18,988 nucleotides of DNA from Bacillota bacterium (GTDB lineage: Bacteria > Bacillota > Clostridia > Acetivibrionales > DSM-1351): positions 1 through 18,988 of the forward strand of contig JAEZIB010000086.1 of NCBI GenBank assembly GCA_023416275.1, given 5' to 3'. Within the stretch, counting starts at the first letter, position 1. The number at the start of each line of letters is the position of its first letter. The notes below the pieces were generated by a model. That model ran no database searches, had not been told where the DNA came from, and saw nothing but the letters and a program-made list of their open reading frames with translations. Made by a program: the position numbers and the translations under genes. Positions 1 through 7,648 of the stretch are shown here, piece after piece.

Positions 1-1
1 A

Positions 2-544
2 TACAATATGTCTAGCTGTGAGGTTATAGAATCAAATTATGAAATCAGAAATGACATTGTTAAGCTTACATACTGTTCTCATATACTAGAGCTTATTTCA
101 GATAATGTGCAAGAAGGTGAGCCGTCAGAAAGTGTTTTGCAGCTCCTGCTTAATACACTATATGTAATTGCCAAAACAGATCGCTCGTTAGAACTTATAA
201 CAAGAGTATTTGAGTTGCGGTTAATGGCATTGCTTGGGTATGAACCGCATGTTACTAGCTGTATAAACTGCAACAAAACTAATGACGAAAAAGTGTTTTT
301 CGATTTAGATAATTCGGGATTGGTATGCAGCGAATGTGTTAATAAAAGAGGAAGGGTTTATCCATTGCTACCCGGAACAGTTAAGGCTTTGAAATACATA
401 ATGCATATTAATCCTCAAAAGCTGTATAGCTTTTCCCTTTCAGAGGAAATTATAAAAGAACTGAGTATAATTTCAAAGAAATACATAAAAGAGCATTTAG
501 GTAAGGAATATAATAAACTGGATTATTTAAAATACTACAAATAA
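2..544 (+). CDS. recO: DNA repair protein RecO, 3' part (5' end outside window)
   Basis: This is the C-terminal part of RecO, which loads RecA onto SSB-coated single-stranded DNA together with RecR in recombinational repair. The frame is open from the first bases, so the gene starts before the window; about 180 residues are visible against a usual RecO length near 250, so roughly the N-terminal OB-fold is missing. The visible part has the helical RecO core and a four-cysteine zinc finger: CINC and CSEC, at residues 85-88 and 107-110 counted from the methionine codon at position 8. That methionine is internal and not a start, because no ribosome binding site precedes it. The stop codon TAA merges into a terminator hairpin, so recO is the last gene of its transcription unit. 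The family assignment rests on the zinc finger and the surrounding residues. Confidence 0.88.
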   Translation, partial: YNMSSCEVIESNYEIRNDIVKLTYCSHILELISDNVQEGEPSESVLQLLLNTLYVIAKTDRSLELITRVFELRLMALLGYEPHVTSCINCNKTNDEKVFFDLDNSGLVCSECVNKRGRVYPLLPGTVKALKYIMHINPQKLYSFSLSEEIIKELSIISKKYIKEHLGKEYNKLDYLKYYK

Positions 545-573
545 ACTTCAGCTTTTCAGTTGGAGTTTTTGTA
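543..573 (+). terminator. Rho-independent terminator of recO
   Basis: An 11-bp stem (543-553 with 558-568, two G-T wobbles) encloses the four-base loop TTTC and is followed by a short T-run. It overlaps the recO stop codon. Confidence 0.8.
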
Positions 574-612
574 TTGTAAGCAAATAATAAATTTTGGACA
601 CAGAATATAAGT

Positions 613-641
613 ATGAAAGTTGAACAACCTAACAATATAAT
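613..641 (+). promoter_or_regulatory. Possible promoter of the cardiolipin synthase gene
   Basis: TATAAT at 636-641 is preceded, at a 17-base spacing, by ATGAAA at 613-618, which matches four of six positions of the -35 consensus. The start codon at 725 lies about 80 bases downstream. The -10 is good, but the -35 is weak. Confidence 0.35.
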
Positions 642-724
642 AACTCAGACTAGGCAGTCGCATGGACCTCTAATCTTGTTTGCCCAACATTAACAGGCTG
701 AGTGATATTTTTAATGGAGAGAGT

Positions 725-2182
725 ATGAATTTAAATTTATATACAATTATTTCAATTACAATTATTATAATAAATATTATATTAATAATAACAGCTGTTT
801 TCATTGAAAGGAAAAAACCAGTACATGCTTTAAGCTGGGTTTTGACCTTATCTTTACTTCCTGTAGCTGGGTTCATACTATACTTAATCTTTGGTAGGGC
901 TTATCATATCAAGAAGAAATTTCTAATTAAGTGCGATAGAAGCAGACAATATTGCCAAGAGCTGCACAAGACCTTAGATATTGCTTTTTATGACGAAACT
1001 AAATTTCATGAACCTTATGACAACAACATTAAGGAAATAATCAAACTCAATATTAATACTTCACAGAGTACTTACACAAATGACAATAAAGTTACTATTT
1101 ATACTAGTGCAGAAGATAAATACAGAGAGCTTTTGCAAGATATTTATGCTGCAAAATCATCAATTCATATTTTGTATTTCATAATTCAAAATGATATTAT
1201 TGGCAATAAAATTATAGCTGCATTAGCACAAAAAGCAAAAGAAGGACTTGAAGTAAGAGTTTTATTTGATCATGGAGCTAAACTTCTGACCCCTTTAAAA
1301 ACATATAAACCTATAATAGAAAATGGAGGCGAGGTATTATGCTTTTTGTCTAATACGGTTAGTAATTATTTAAGAGTAAACTTTAGGAATCATCGAAAAG
1401 TTGTAGTTATAGATGGAGGAATTGGGTATATTGGCGGAATTAATATAGGGGATGAATATCTAGGACTTAATAAAAAAATATCACCTTGGCGTGACACGCA
1501 CATGAAAATAATTGGGAGTAGTGTTCATAGCTTACAGCTAAGATTCTTTGAAGATTGGCTTTATGCCTCAAAGAGTGATATTGAGTTTGCGGATACTGAA
1601 AAATATTTTATGCCCATAAACATGCAGAATATAGGAAATACTTGAATGCAGATTGTATCTAGCGGACCCGACACTAAATATGAAGAGATTAAACGCAGCA
1701 TGATTAAAATGGTTAATTCGGCCAAGAAGAGTATATTTATACAGACACCTTATTTCGTGCCTGACAGCACATTTTTAGAGGCTCTACAAAATGCTGCGTT
1801 ATGTGGAGTTAGAGTTGTAATTCAAATACCCAAAGTACCTGATAAACCATATGTCTACAAGGCTACAATGTCTTTTGTTGCAGATGTAATTAATTATGGC
1901 ATAAAGGTATATTTATATAAGGGATTTTTACATGCCAAGATGATGGTAATTGATGATGAATGTTGTACTATTGGAACAGCAAATATAGATATTAGAAGCT
2001 TTTCATTAAACTTTGAAATAAATGCCTTTATGTATGGAAAAGAAATTTCACAAAGGTGTGCTCAAATATTTAATAAAGATTTAGAAATGTGTGAATTAAT
2101 GACTAAAGAAAAATATCAAAACAGAGGAATTTTTACAAAGATACAGGAAAGTATTTTCAGATTACTATCGCCAATTCTGTAG
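725..2182 (+). pseudogene. cls: Cardiolipin synthase, split by an in-frame TGA
   Basis: Cardiolipin synthases of the phospholipase D superfamily join two phosphatidylglycerol molecules into cardiolipin at the membrane. The reading frame from 725 to 2182 encodes about 485 residues, a normal family length, but is interrupted by one TGA at 1643-1645. The N-terminal half has two hydrophobic segments (about residues 5-25 and 38-57) and the first HKD motif (H223, K225, D230, followed by the GG-N pattern). The C-terminal half restarts with ATG at 1646 and carries the second HKD motif (H403, K405, D410). I chose ATG 725 over the in-frame ATG at 680 because GGAGA lies at 716-720. Both HKD motifs are needed for one active site, so the gene is either inactivated or made as two chains. 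A sequencing error is also possible. Apart from this codon no decay is visible. Confidence 0.85.
1633..1648 (+). promoter_or_regulatory. Ribosome binding site and ATG for restart inside split cls
   Basis: AGGAAA at 1633-1638 lies seven bases before ATG 1646, and that ATG directly follows the interrupting TGA. The second half of cls (1646-2182, 178 codons) could therefore be translated separately by reinitiation. Whether this happens cannot be told from the sequence. Confidence 0.4.
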
Positions 2183-2253
2183 TAAACATAATTTCTCTAT
2201 TTTTATGGTACTAGGAAGAAGTATATCAACCAACCCCAAAATAATTAACAGTG

Positions 2254-2339
2254 AAGAACCTTTGCTGACTAATTTATATAAAACAGATAAAAATATTCCT
2301 GTTATATAGTAAATTAGATTGTCATAAGGTTCTTTTTGA
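2254..2339 (+). terminator. Long hairpin with T-run downstream of cls
   Basis: AAGAACCTT (2254-2262) pairs with AAGGTTCTT (2326-2334). Inside, CTAATTTATATAA (2269-2281) pairs with most of 2302-2317. The right arm runs into five Ts, so it can act as a terminator for cls. It is longer than a usual terminator, and its outer arms resemble those of the repeat at 7116-7272. Confidence 0.55.
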
Positions 2340-2365
2340 TACCACAAAAATATTGTGTATATAAT
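2336..2365 (+). promoter_or_regulatory. Promoter of the LRR/InlB-repeat protein gene
   Basis: TTGATA (2336-2341) and TATAAT (2360-2365) are separated by 18 bases. The predicted start is near 2372, giving a leader of about 120 bases before the AGGAGGG site (2479-2485) and ATG 2492. The -35 overlaps the T-run of the preceding hairpin. Confidence 0.65.
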
Positions 2366-2491
2366 GTCGTTGCTGAAATAAAGGAAATTAAGGGAAATAT
2401 AGTAATATCAAATTATACAAATATATGAGTAAATTAATTATTCTTCAATAATAAGTACTTATATATTTGAAATAAATTAGGAGGGATTAAA

Positions 2492-5400
2492 ATGAACAAA
2501 AAAATCCTTAGCACTATATTCATATCACTATTTCTAATAATTACTGTTTTTGCTGTTAACGGAAATACAGTATATGCGGCAAATATAACTATTGGTAATA
2601 TTGCGTATAATGAAAATGATATTACGAAGCTGAGAACATTTTTAAATCAAGAGTCTGCAGTGGCTGGAATAACTAATGGAAAGGTATTAAATTCAGCATT
2701 TGATGCAAGCAATCCTGCAACATGGACAGGTGTCACTTGGACAGACGGAAGTGTCAAATGCATAAAAACAATATCATGGGACTCAAAGTCTTTAGCAGGT
2801 ACTTTAGACTTGAGCGGAACTACATCTATGACAAGTCTAGTATGCAGTAACAATAAACTAACAGCACTAAATGTATCTGGAAATAATGCTATGACTATCC
2901 TTAGCTGTTTCTCGAATCAACTGGCTAGGCTGGATTTGAGCACAAACAAAAAGCTTATTGCTGTAAATTGCAGTTTTAATAAGCTATCTGACCTTGATGT
3001 AAGCTCAAATACATCACTTACCAATTTGTGCTGCTATTCAAATGATTTGAGTAAGTTAGATGTAAGCAAGAATACAGCACTTACATATTTAGATTGCAAT
3101 ACAAACAAATTGACTAAACTTGCTGTCAGCACAAATATAAAATTGAATAAGCTTTATTGTTATGCGAATCAAATAAATGAGTTGGATCTGAGGAATAACA
3201 CACTGCTAACTTTATTAGATTGTCATTCAAATAAACTAAGCCAGCTCAATGTAGATGCTAGTACAAAGCTAACTTTATTAAATTGCAATTCAAATCAACT
3301 AACTGAGCTTAATATAAGCAAGAATACAAAGATAGCTAGTTTTTATTGTTCTGATAATAAATTAGTCAAAATAAAATTAATATTAGCTAATAATAGCATT
3401 AATCTAATTGCTCATGGTAATGGATATGTTGAGCTTTTCATTGGTAGCTCAAAAACCTACGCAACAGCAGTTCCTTTTCAGAAAGGTTCATTCGCAAGCT
3501 GGGTAGACATTTATGCTGGTTCACAAATCTCAAATTCTTATAAATATAATCTCACAGCTGGGTTGACATATAACCTGCAAGCAAACTTCGCTCAAAACGT
3601 GATATTTAATTCACAAGGGGGAAGTGAAGTGACAGCTGCAACAGTAAATTACAATAATATAATGGCTGCACCAAATGTGCCAATATATGAGGGTTATGTT
3701 TTCAATGGTTGGTATAAGGAAGCTAATTGCATAAATGAATGGGATTTTGCTGCTGATAGGGTTACAGCTGAAACAACACTATATGCTAAGTGGCAACAAA
3801 TAAGTACAGTGGATATAACTATAAATGGTATTACCTACTATTTTAACGACTATACCAAGCTTAAAACATTTCTAAATCAAGATTCTGTAACGAAAGGGAC
3901 TACTAATGGAAAACAGTTAAATAAGGCTTATGATGAGAAAAATCCTGCTACATGGAAAGGTGTAACATGGACCGATGGTGCAGTAAAACGAATAAAAACT
4001 ATATCCTGGCGTTATATGGATTTATATGGTAGGCTAGATTTAAGCAGAGCTACAGAATTGACTACATTAGATTGTAGTGGAAATAATATTACTGAGTTAA
4101 TTACAACAGAAGACGTCAAACTTACATATATAGATTGCAGTAATAATATGCTAAGTAGGATAGACATGTGTTCCAACAAAGAGTTGACTCAGCTTTATTG
4201 TGGAAACAATGAATTGATTTCGCTAGATGTTAGTGAAAATGAAGAACTAACAAACTTGGAATGCTCTTTCAATGAACTTACCAACATTGATACCAGCAAA
4301 AATATAAAATTATATACACTAAATTGCTCTTTTAATAAATTGACAGAACTGGATATAAGTAAAAATTTACTTTTAAGAGGAATTGAATGCTATGGATGTA
4401 ATTTGACAAAATTTAAATCTGAATTAGACAGTGATTTTTTCTATAAAAGCCTCAGCTGTATTGCTAATGGTAATGGCTATTTGTACATATCAAATCATCC
4501 AACAACCTCTGAAATTTTATTAGAAGCAATACCAATGAAAGGAAACTCTTTTGTAAACTGGACTGATTCCGTCAATAACTCCATAGTATCAGTAGAAGAT
4601 ACATATAGAGATTTAAAACCATATTTTTCTTATAATTTGCAAGCAAATTTCTCTCAAAATGTTATATTTAATTCACAAGGAGGAAGTGAAGTAGCAGCTA
4701 AAATAGTAAATTATAATAGTACAGTAGAGGCACCTGAAATACCAACATTTGAGGGATATGTTTTTGATGGTTGGTATAAAGAGGCTGATTGTATGAAAAA
4801 ATGGAATTTTGCTACCGATAGGGTTACATCAGAAACTATATTGTATGCAAAGTGGGTATCTAGAGAAGTAATGCACACAGTAACATTTAATGTAAATGGA
4901 GGGAGTTCGATATCAAATATAAGCAATGTTATATATGGAGACACTATAGCAACGCCTGCCACTCCAATTAGAGTTGGATACGATTTTAAAGGCTGGTTTA
5001 AAGATTCAAATTACAAGAATGTATGGGATTTTACTAAGGATGTAGTTAAATCGGATTTAACACTATATGCTAAGTGGATATCAAACACAATAACCTATAC
5101 GATAAAGTTCAATGTAGACGGAAGTACAGTATCAGAAAAAAGCAATATTAAATATGGAGACACTATAACAGCACCTGTAGCTCCGACTAAAAATGGTTTT
5201 AAATTTAAAGGTTGGTATAAAGATAGTGCTCTATTGGATGATTGGGATTTTACAACAGATTTAGTTAAAGCAAATATGACACTATATGCTAAGTGGGCAG
5301 CTGAAGAGACATTCTATACGGTAACATTTGTAGATGGTGATAATACATATTCATTAATTAATAATGTTACATCTGGAAGTGCTGTTAAAGCACCAACTAC

Positions 5401-6796
5401 TCCAGCTAAAGAGAATTATGCTTTTATAGGCTGGTATGAAGAAGGTGATGACAATAAGCCATGGGATTTTATAAGGGATAGAGTTATATCCAATACAATA
5501 TTATACGCTAGGTGGTTGGCAGCTACAGATGTAACCGTCGATGGTATTACATATAATGGGAATAATTATGCTAAGTTAAGAGCATTTTTAAATCAGGAAT
5601 CTGCTGTTGCAGGAAAAACCAATGGACAAATGATCAATACAGCATATGATGAGAATAATCCTCAAACATGGACAGGAGTTTCTTGGTGCATTGGTTACTA
5701 TGACGATGAGGATGTAAAATATATTAAAGAAATATCATGGGCATCTAAATCATTAGCTGGTAAGCTAGATATTAGTGGAGCAAAATATCTGTATAAATTA
5801 AATTGTTCATCAAATCAGCTTGTTCAGTTAGATATAGGTAAGGCTGAATATATAGAGGAGTTAAACTGTTCATCAAATCAGCTGACTATGTTGGATATTA
5901 GTGGAGTTTTTTACTTGAATTCACTAGACTGTTCTTATAATCATATAAATGAGCTAGATGCAACTGGTAGTTACAGTTTAAACTGCTCTTCAAATGATAT
6001 GACTGTGCTGTATTTGAATAATGAGGTGTATTATTTAAAATGTGATGGAAATAAGTTTACTAAAATTGACATGGATTATTATTCTTTAACCCTAAATTCA
6101 AGTGGTAATGGATATATTGAAATGACCTATACATATTCAGACCATGCAAGTATAGTAGCAGTCCCTAATTCAGGGTATTCATTTGTAAACTGGACGGACA
6201 CACGTAAAGGTAATCAAGTTTCAAGTTCTGCTACAATTTTTATCTCAGCATATGATTTAGAATGGAATAATAAACAATACACAGCTAACTTTACTCAGAA
6301 AGTAATATTTAATTCACAAGGAGGCAGTAAAGTAGAAGCTACAACTGTAAATTATAGTAGCACAATAAAAGCACCAAATCCTCCTACATATGAAGGTTAT
6401 ACATTTAAAGGGTGGTACAAAGAGGCTGATTGCATAAATGCATGGGATTTTGCTAAGGATGTAGTTAAAGCAAATATAACGCTATATGCCAAGTGGGATG
6501 CTGAAGATTTTGTTGTAGAAGAAGCTACGCTAAATGAGAATAATAAAGATGTTGATTTACCACTAATACCAGTGGCAACTTATAAAGTAGAATTCAATGT
6601 AGTTGGGGAGAGTACATTTTTAGTTATGAATAATGTTACATCTGGCAGTGCCATTACAGTACCAACTATCCCTATAAAAGAAGGCTATAACTTTTTTGGC
6701 TGGTACAGGGATGAGAATTGTACAGAACCATGGAACTTTGCAACAGATGTAGTTATTGCAGACATAAAATTATATGCCAAGTGGATGGCAATTTGA
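2492..6796 (+). CDS. Secreted modular protein with leucine-rich repeats and InlB B repeats
   Basis: A 1434-residue exported protein, probably for contact with surfaces, polymers or other cells; no enzyme domain is visible. It begins with a signal peptide (about residues 1-30, ending VYAA). Three modules follow, at about 32-434, 440-787 and 1012-1335. Each opens with a conserved cap of about 75 residues (FLNQ, NPATWTGVTWT, ISW and LDLS motifs). Next come 21-residue leucine-rich repeats of the type CxxNxLxxLDVSxNxxLxxL, about nine, six and five copies. A divergent InlB-like domain (GNGY, FVNWT, ANF motifs) and one InlB B repeat (VIFNSQGG to LYAKW) close each module. Three more B repeats lie at about 794-1007 and a seventh at 1364-1431. 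There is no LPXTG motif, SLH domain or C-terminal membrane segment, so the product is probably released or held non-covalently. AGGAGGG precedes the ATG by six bases. No terminator is obvious directly after the stop. Confidence 0.9.
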   Translation: MNKKILSTIFISLFLIITVFAVNGNTVYAANITIGNIAYNENDITKLRTFLNQESAVAGITNGKVLNSAFDASNPATWTGVTWTDGSVKCIKTISWDSKSLAGTLDLSGTTSMTSLVCSNNKLTALNVSGNNAMTILSCFSNQLARLDLSTNKKLIAVNCSFNKLSDLDVSSNTSLTNLCCYSNDLSKLDVSKNTALTYLDCNTNKLTKLAVSTNIKLNKLYCYANQINELDLRNNTLLTLLDCHSNKLSQLNVDASTKLTLLNCNSNQLTELNISKNTKIASFYCSDNKLVKIKLILANNSINLIAHGNGYVELFIGSSKTYATAVPFQKGSFASWVDIYAGSQISNSYKYNLTAGLTYNLQANFAQNVIFNSQGGSEVTAATVNYNNIMAAPNVPIYEGYVFNGWYKEANCINEWDFAADRVTAETTLYAKWQQISTVDITINGITYYFNDYTKLKTFLNQDSVTKGTTNGKQLNKAYDEKNPATWKGVTWTDGAVKRIKTISWRYMDLYGRLDLSRATELTTLDCSGNNITELITTEDVKLTYIDCSNNMLSRIDMCSNKELTQLYCGNNELISLDVSENEELTNLECSFNELTNIDTSKNIKLYTLNCSFNKLTELDISKNLLLRGIECYGCNLTKFKSELDSDFFYKSLSCIANGNGYLYISNHPTTSEILLEAIPMKGNSFVNWTDSVNNSIVSVEDTYRDLKPYFSYNLQANFSQNVIFNSQGGSEVAAKIVNYNSTVEAPEIPTFEGYVFDGWYKEADCMKKWNFATDRVTSETILYAKWVSREVMHTVTFNVNGGSSISNISNVIYGDTIATPATPIRVGYDFKGWFKDSNYKNVWDFTKDVVKSDLTLYAKWISNTITYTIKFNVDGSTVSEKSNIKYGDTITAPVAPTKNGFKFKGWYKDSALLDDWDFTTDLVKANMTLYAKWAAEETFYTVTFVDGDNTYSLINNVTSGSAVKAPTTPAKENYAFIGWYEEGDDNKPWDFIRDRVISNTILYARWLAATDVTVDGITYNGNNYAKLRAFLNQESAVAGKTNGQMINTAYDENNPQTWTGVSWCIGYYDDEDVKYIKEISWASKSLAGKLDISGAKYLYKLNCSSNQLVQLDIGKAEYIEELNCSSNQLTMLDISGVFYLNSLDCSYNHINELDATGSYSLNCSSNDMTVLYLNNEVYYLKCDGNKFTKIDMDYYSLTLNSSGNGYIEMTYTYSDHASIVAVPNSGYSFVNWTDTRKGNQVSSSATIFISAYDLEWNNKQYTANFTQKVIFNSQGGSKVEATTVNYSSTIKAPNPPTYEGYTFKGWYKEADCINAWDFAKDVVKANITLYAKWDAEDFVVEEATLNENNKDVDLPLIPVATYKVEFNVVGESTFLVMNNVTSGSAITVPTIPIKEGYNFFGWYRDENCTEPWNFATDVVIADIKLYAKWMAI

Positions 6797-6839
6797 TGTG
6801 AGAAATGATATTTAATTCTAACTGAACTAGTAATAACTT

Positions 6840-7106
6840 CAACTTTCGCACTTGAAAATTGTAGGTTGGGAGAATTATCAATGGAAAGTTGGATTAGAAG
6901 TAATTGCATTAATTAGTTGGTAAAACGAAGTGTTTTTGCCGAAAAACCGATACTATGTCGGTTTTAGCACACTATGAACCATGGATGATAAATGTGTGCG
7001 ACGGCTAAAATACTGAGATGAACCATTAATAATTATTGCAATTATTTTGGCAACAAAACCATTGATACTTCTGCCTCGCCTATAGAATTTTTATGTGCGA
7101 AAGTTG
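6840..7106. repeat. MITE-like element A with 12-bp terminal inverted repeats
   Basis: CAACTTTCGCAC (6840-6851) and its exact reverse complement (7095-7106) bound 267 bases without a gene. A second, inner pair is nested inside: TATCAATGG (6876-6884) and CCATTGATA (7059-7067). The inner arms match the element at 13809-13931, including a near-identical stretch around ATTATTTTGGCAACAAAACC. The hexamer AGTAAT occurs at 6829-6834 and at 7107-7112. It could be a target-site duplication, but on the left it does not touch the terminal repeat. No transposase is encoded, so a non-autonomous mobile element or structured repeat is the likely class. Confidence 0.6.
6943..7010. repeat. Hairpin insert at the tip of element A
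   Basis: AAAACCGA (6943-6950) and TCGGTTTT (6958-6965) form an 8-bp stem with loop TACTATG. Beyond it, TTTTAGC and CACAC (6962-6972) are mirrored by GTGTGC (6994-6999) and GCTAAAA (7004-7010). The stretch 6933-6961 is repeated almost exactly at 14573-14600 behind cheW. The other copy of the outer element (13809-13931) lacks this insert. Confidence 0.5.
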
Positions 7107-7115
7107 AGTAATCAC

Positions 7116-7272
7116 AAAGAACCTCTGTGCACAGATGTATATCTAATTACATATAGATTAAATTCTCAACTTTCCCAGTTGAACATCATTAGCATGGGAG
7201 ATATCAATGAAAGTTGGCTAAATTATAAATCTATTTGTAAAGGTGTGTTATCTGGTTGTTCAGAGGTTCTTT
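7116..7272. repeat. Second inverted-repeat element (A')
   Basis: AAAGAACCTCTG (7116-7127) and CAGAGGTTCTTT (7261-7272) are exact inverted repeats bounding 157 bases. The core has CAACTTTC (7167-7174) mirrored by GAAAGTTG (7209-7216). The stretch 7167-7221 is a diverged direct copy of 6840-6896: both run from CAACTTTC through TGGGAGA and ATCAATG to AAGTTGG. The right arm runs into a T-run, so it might also act as a late terminator for the upstream gene. Confidence 0.55.
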
Positions 7273-7473
7273 TTAGTGCTATATAAGTATATTGAGTACA
7301 AACTTTTAATAGAATATACACATTATATAGAATTTTTTGTTATACTATTCTATGCAGAATTGTAATACTATTTCGTTTTTAAAATATAAGAAACAATATT
7401 TTAAATCACTGTTTTCGAAGTAGACTGCATATGCAGCGACTCATAGCTAGATAGAAGTAGTTATAGCAGATAA

Positions 7474-7541
7474 AATACTGCGTACCTCCCACGATAGTTT
7501 CACTTTAGTTGTTGTCGAAATGGGGTGTGGGAGGTAGTATT
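7474..7541. repeat. Hairpin 1 upstream of the ABC exporter genes
   Basis: TACCTCCCAC (7483-7492) pairs exactly with GTGGGAGGTA (7527-7536). The stem extends outward through AATACT and GTATT with a small bulge. The loop is 34 bases. Confidence 0.55.
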
Positions 7542-7548
7542 TGAACAA

Positions 7549-7584
7549 CATTTGCGAGCTTTGCTCCATCGCCGCAAATGCGGC
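7549..7584. repeat. Hairpin 2 with two competing pairings
   Basis: CATTTGCG (7549-7556) can pair with CGCAAATG (7573-7580). Alternatively GCCGC (7571-7575) can pair with GCGGC (7580-7584) around loop AAAT. The two pairings exclude each other. Confidence 0.5.
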
Positions 7585-7585
7585 T

Positions 7586-7613
7586 ATTTAAAATGTGATT
7601 CCACATTTTAAAT
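7586..7613. promoter_or_regulatory. Perfect 12-bp palindrome at the ABC exporter promoter
   Basis: ATTTAAAATGTG (7586-7597) and CACATTTTAAAT (7602-7613) are exact inverted repeats around the loop ATTC. The palindrome lies ten bases before the -10 and covers the place of the -35 box, so it may be an operator. No T-run follows, so it is not a terminator. The ten bases CATTTTAAAT recur in the hairpin before the ynzC promoter. Confidence 0.45.
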
Positions 7614-7622
7614 GCAAATTAG

Positions 7623-7628
7623 TATAAT
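7623..7628 (+). promoter_or_regulatory. -10 box of the ABC exporter operon
   Basis: TATAAT lies 21 bases before the TTG start codon at 7649. There is no good -35 (the spot at 7600-7605 falls inside the palindrome), which suggests that an activator is needed or that the promoter is weak. Confidence 0.45.
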
Positions 7629-7648
7629 ATAGGAAATATGGAGGTTTT

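Larger units (their letters stand above)
6797..7648. other. 850-base gene-free region rich in inverted repeats
   Basis: No reading frame here has both a ribosome binding site and recognisable protein features. The region holds two adjacent inverted-repeat elements (6840-7106 and 7116-7272), an AT-rich spacer without visible signals (about 7280-7470), a cluster of three hairpins (7474-7613) and the promoter of the ABC exporter genes. Confidence 0.7.

Noticed and set aside
680..724. Longer N-terminus for cardiolipin synthase (start at 680)
   Set aside because: The extra 15 residues are not typical of the family, and the ribosome binding site favours ATG 725.
1643..1645. TGA in cls as selenocysteine or recoded tryptophan
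   Set aside because: TGA ends other genes in the window, the position is outside the catalytic motifs, and no selenocysteine-type hairpin was recognised just downstream.
7095..7286. A 63-codon open frame across the second inverted-repeat element
   Set aside because: It has no ribosome binding site, starts inside a terminal inverted repeat, and its sequence is accounted for by the repeat arms.
7513..7519. TGTCGAA as a Spo0A box before the ABC genes
   Set aside because: A seven-base match is expected about twice by chance in a window of this size, and it lies more than 100 bases before the promoter, inside a hairpin loop.
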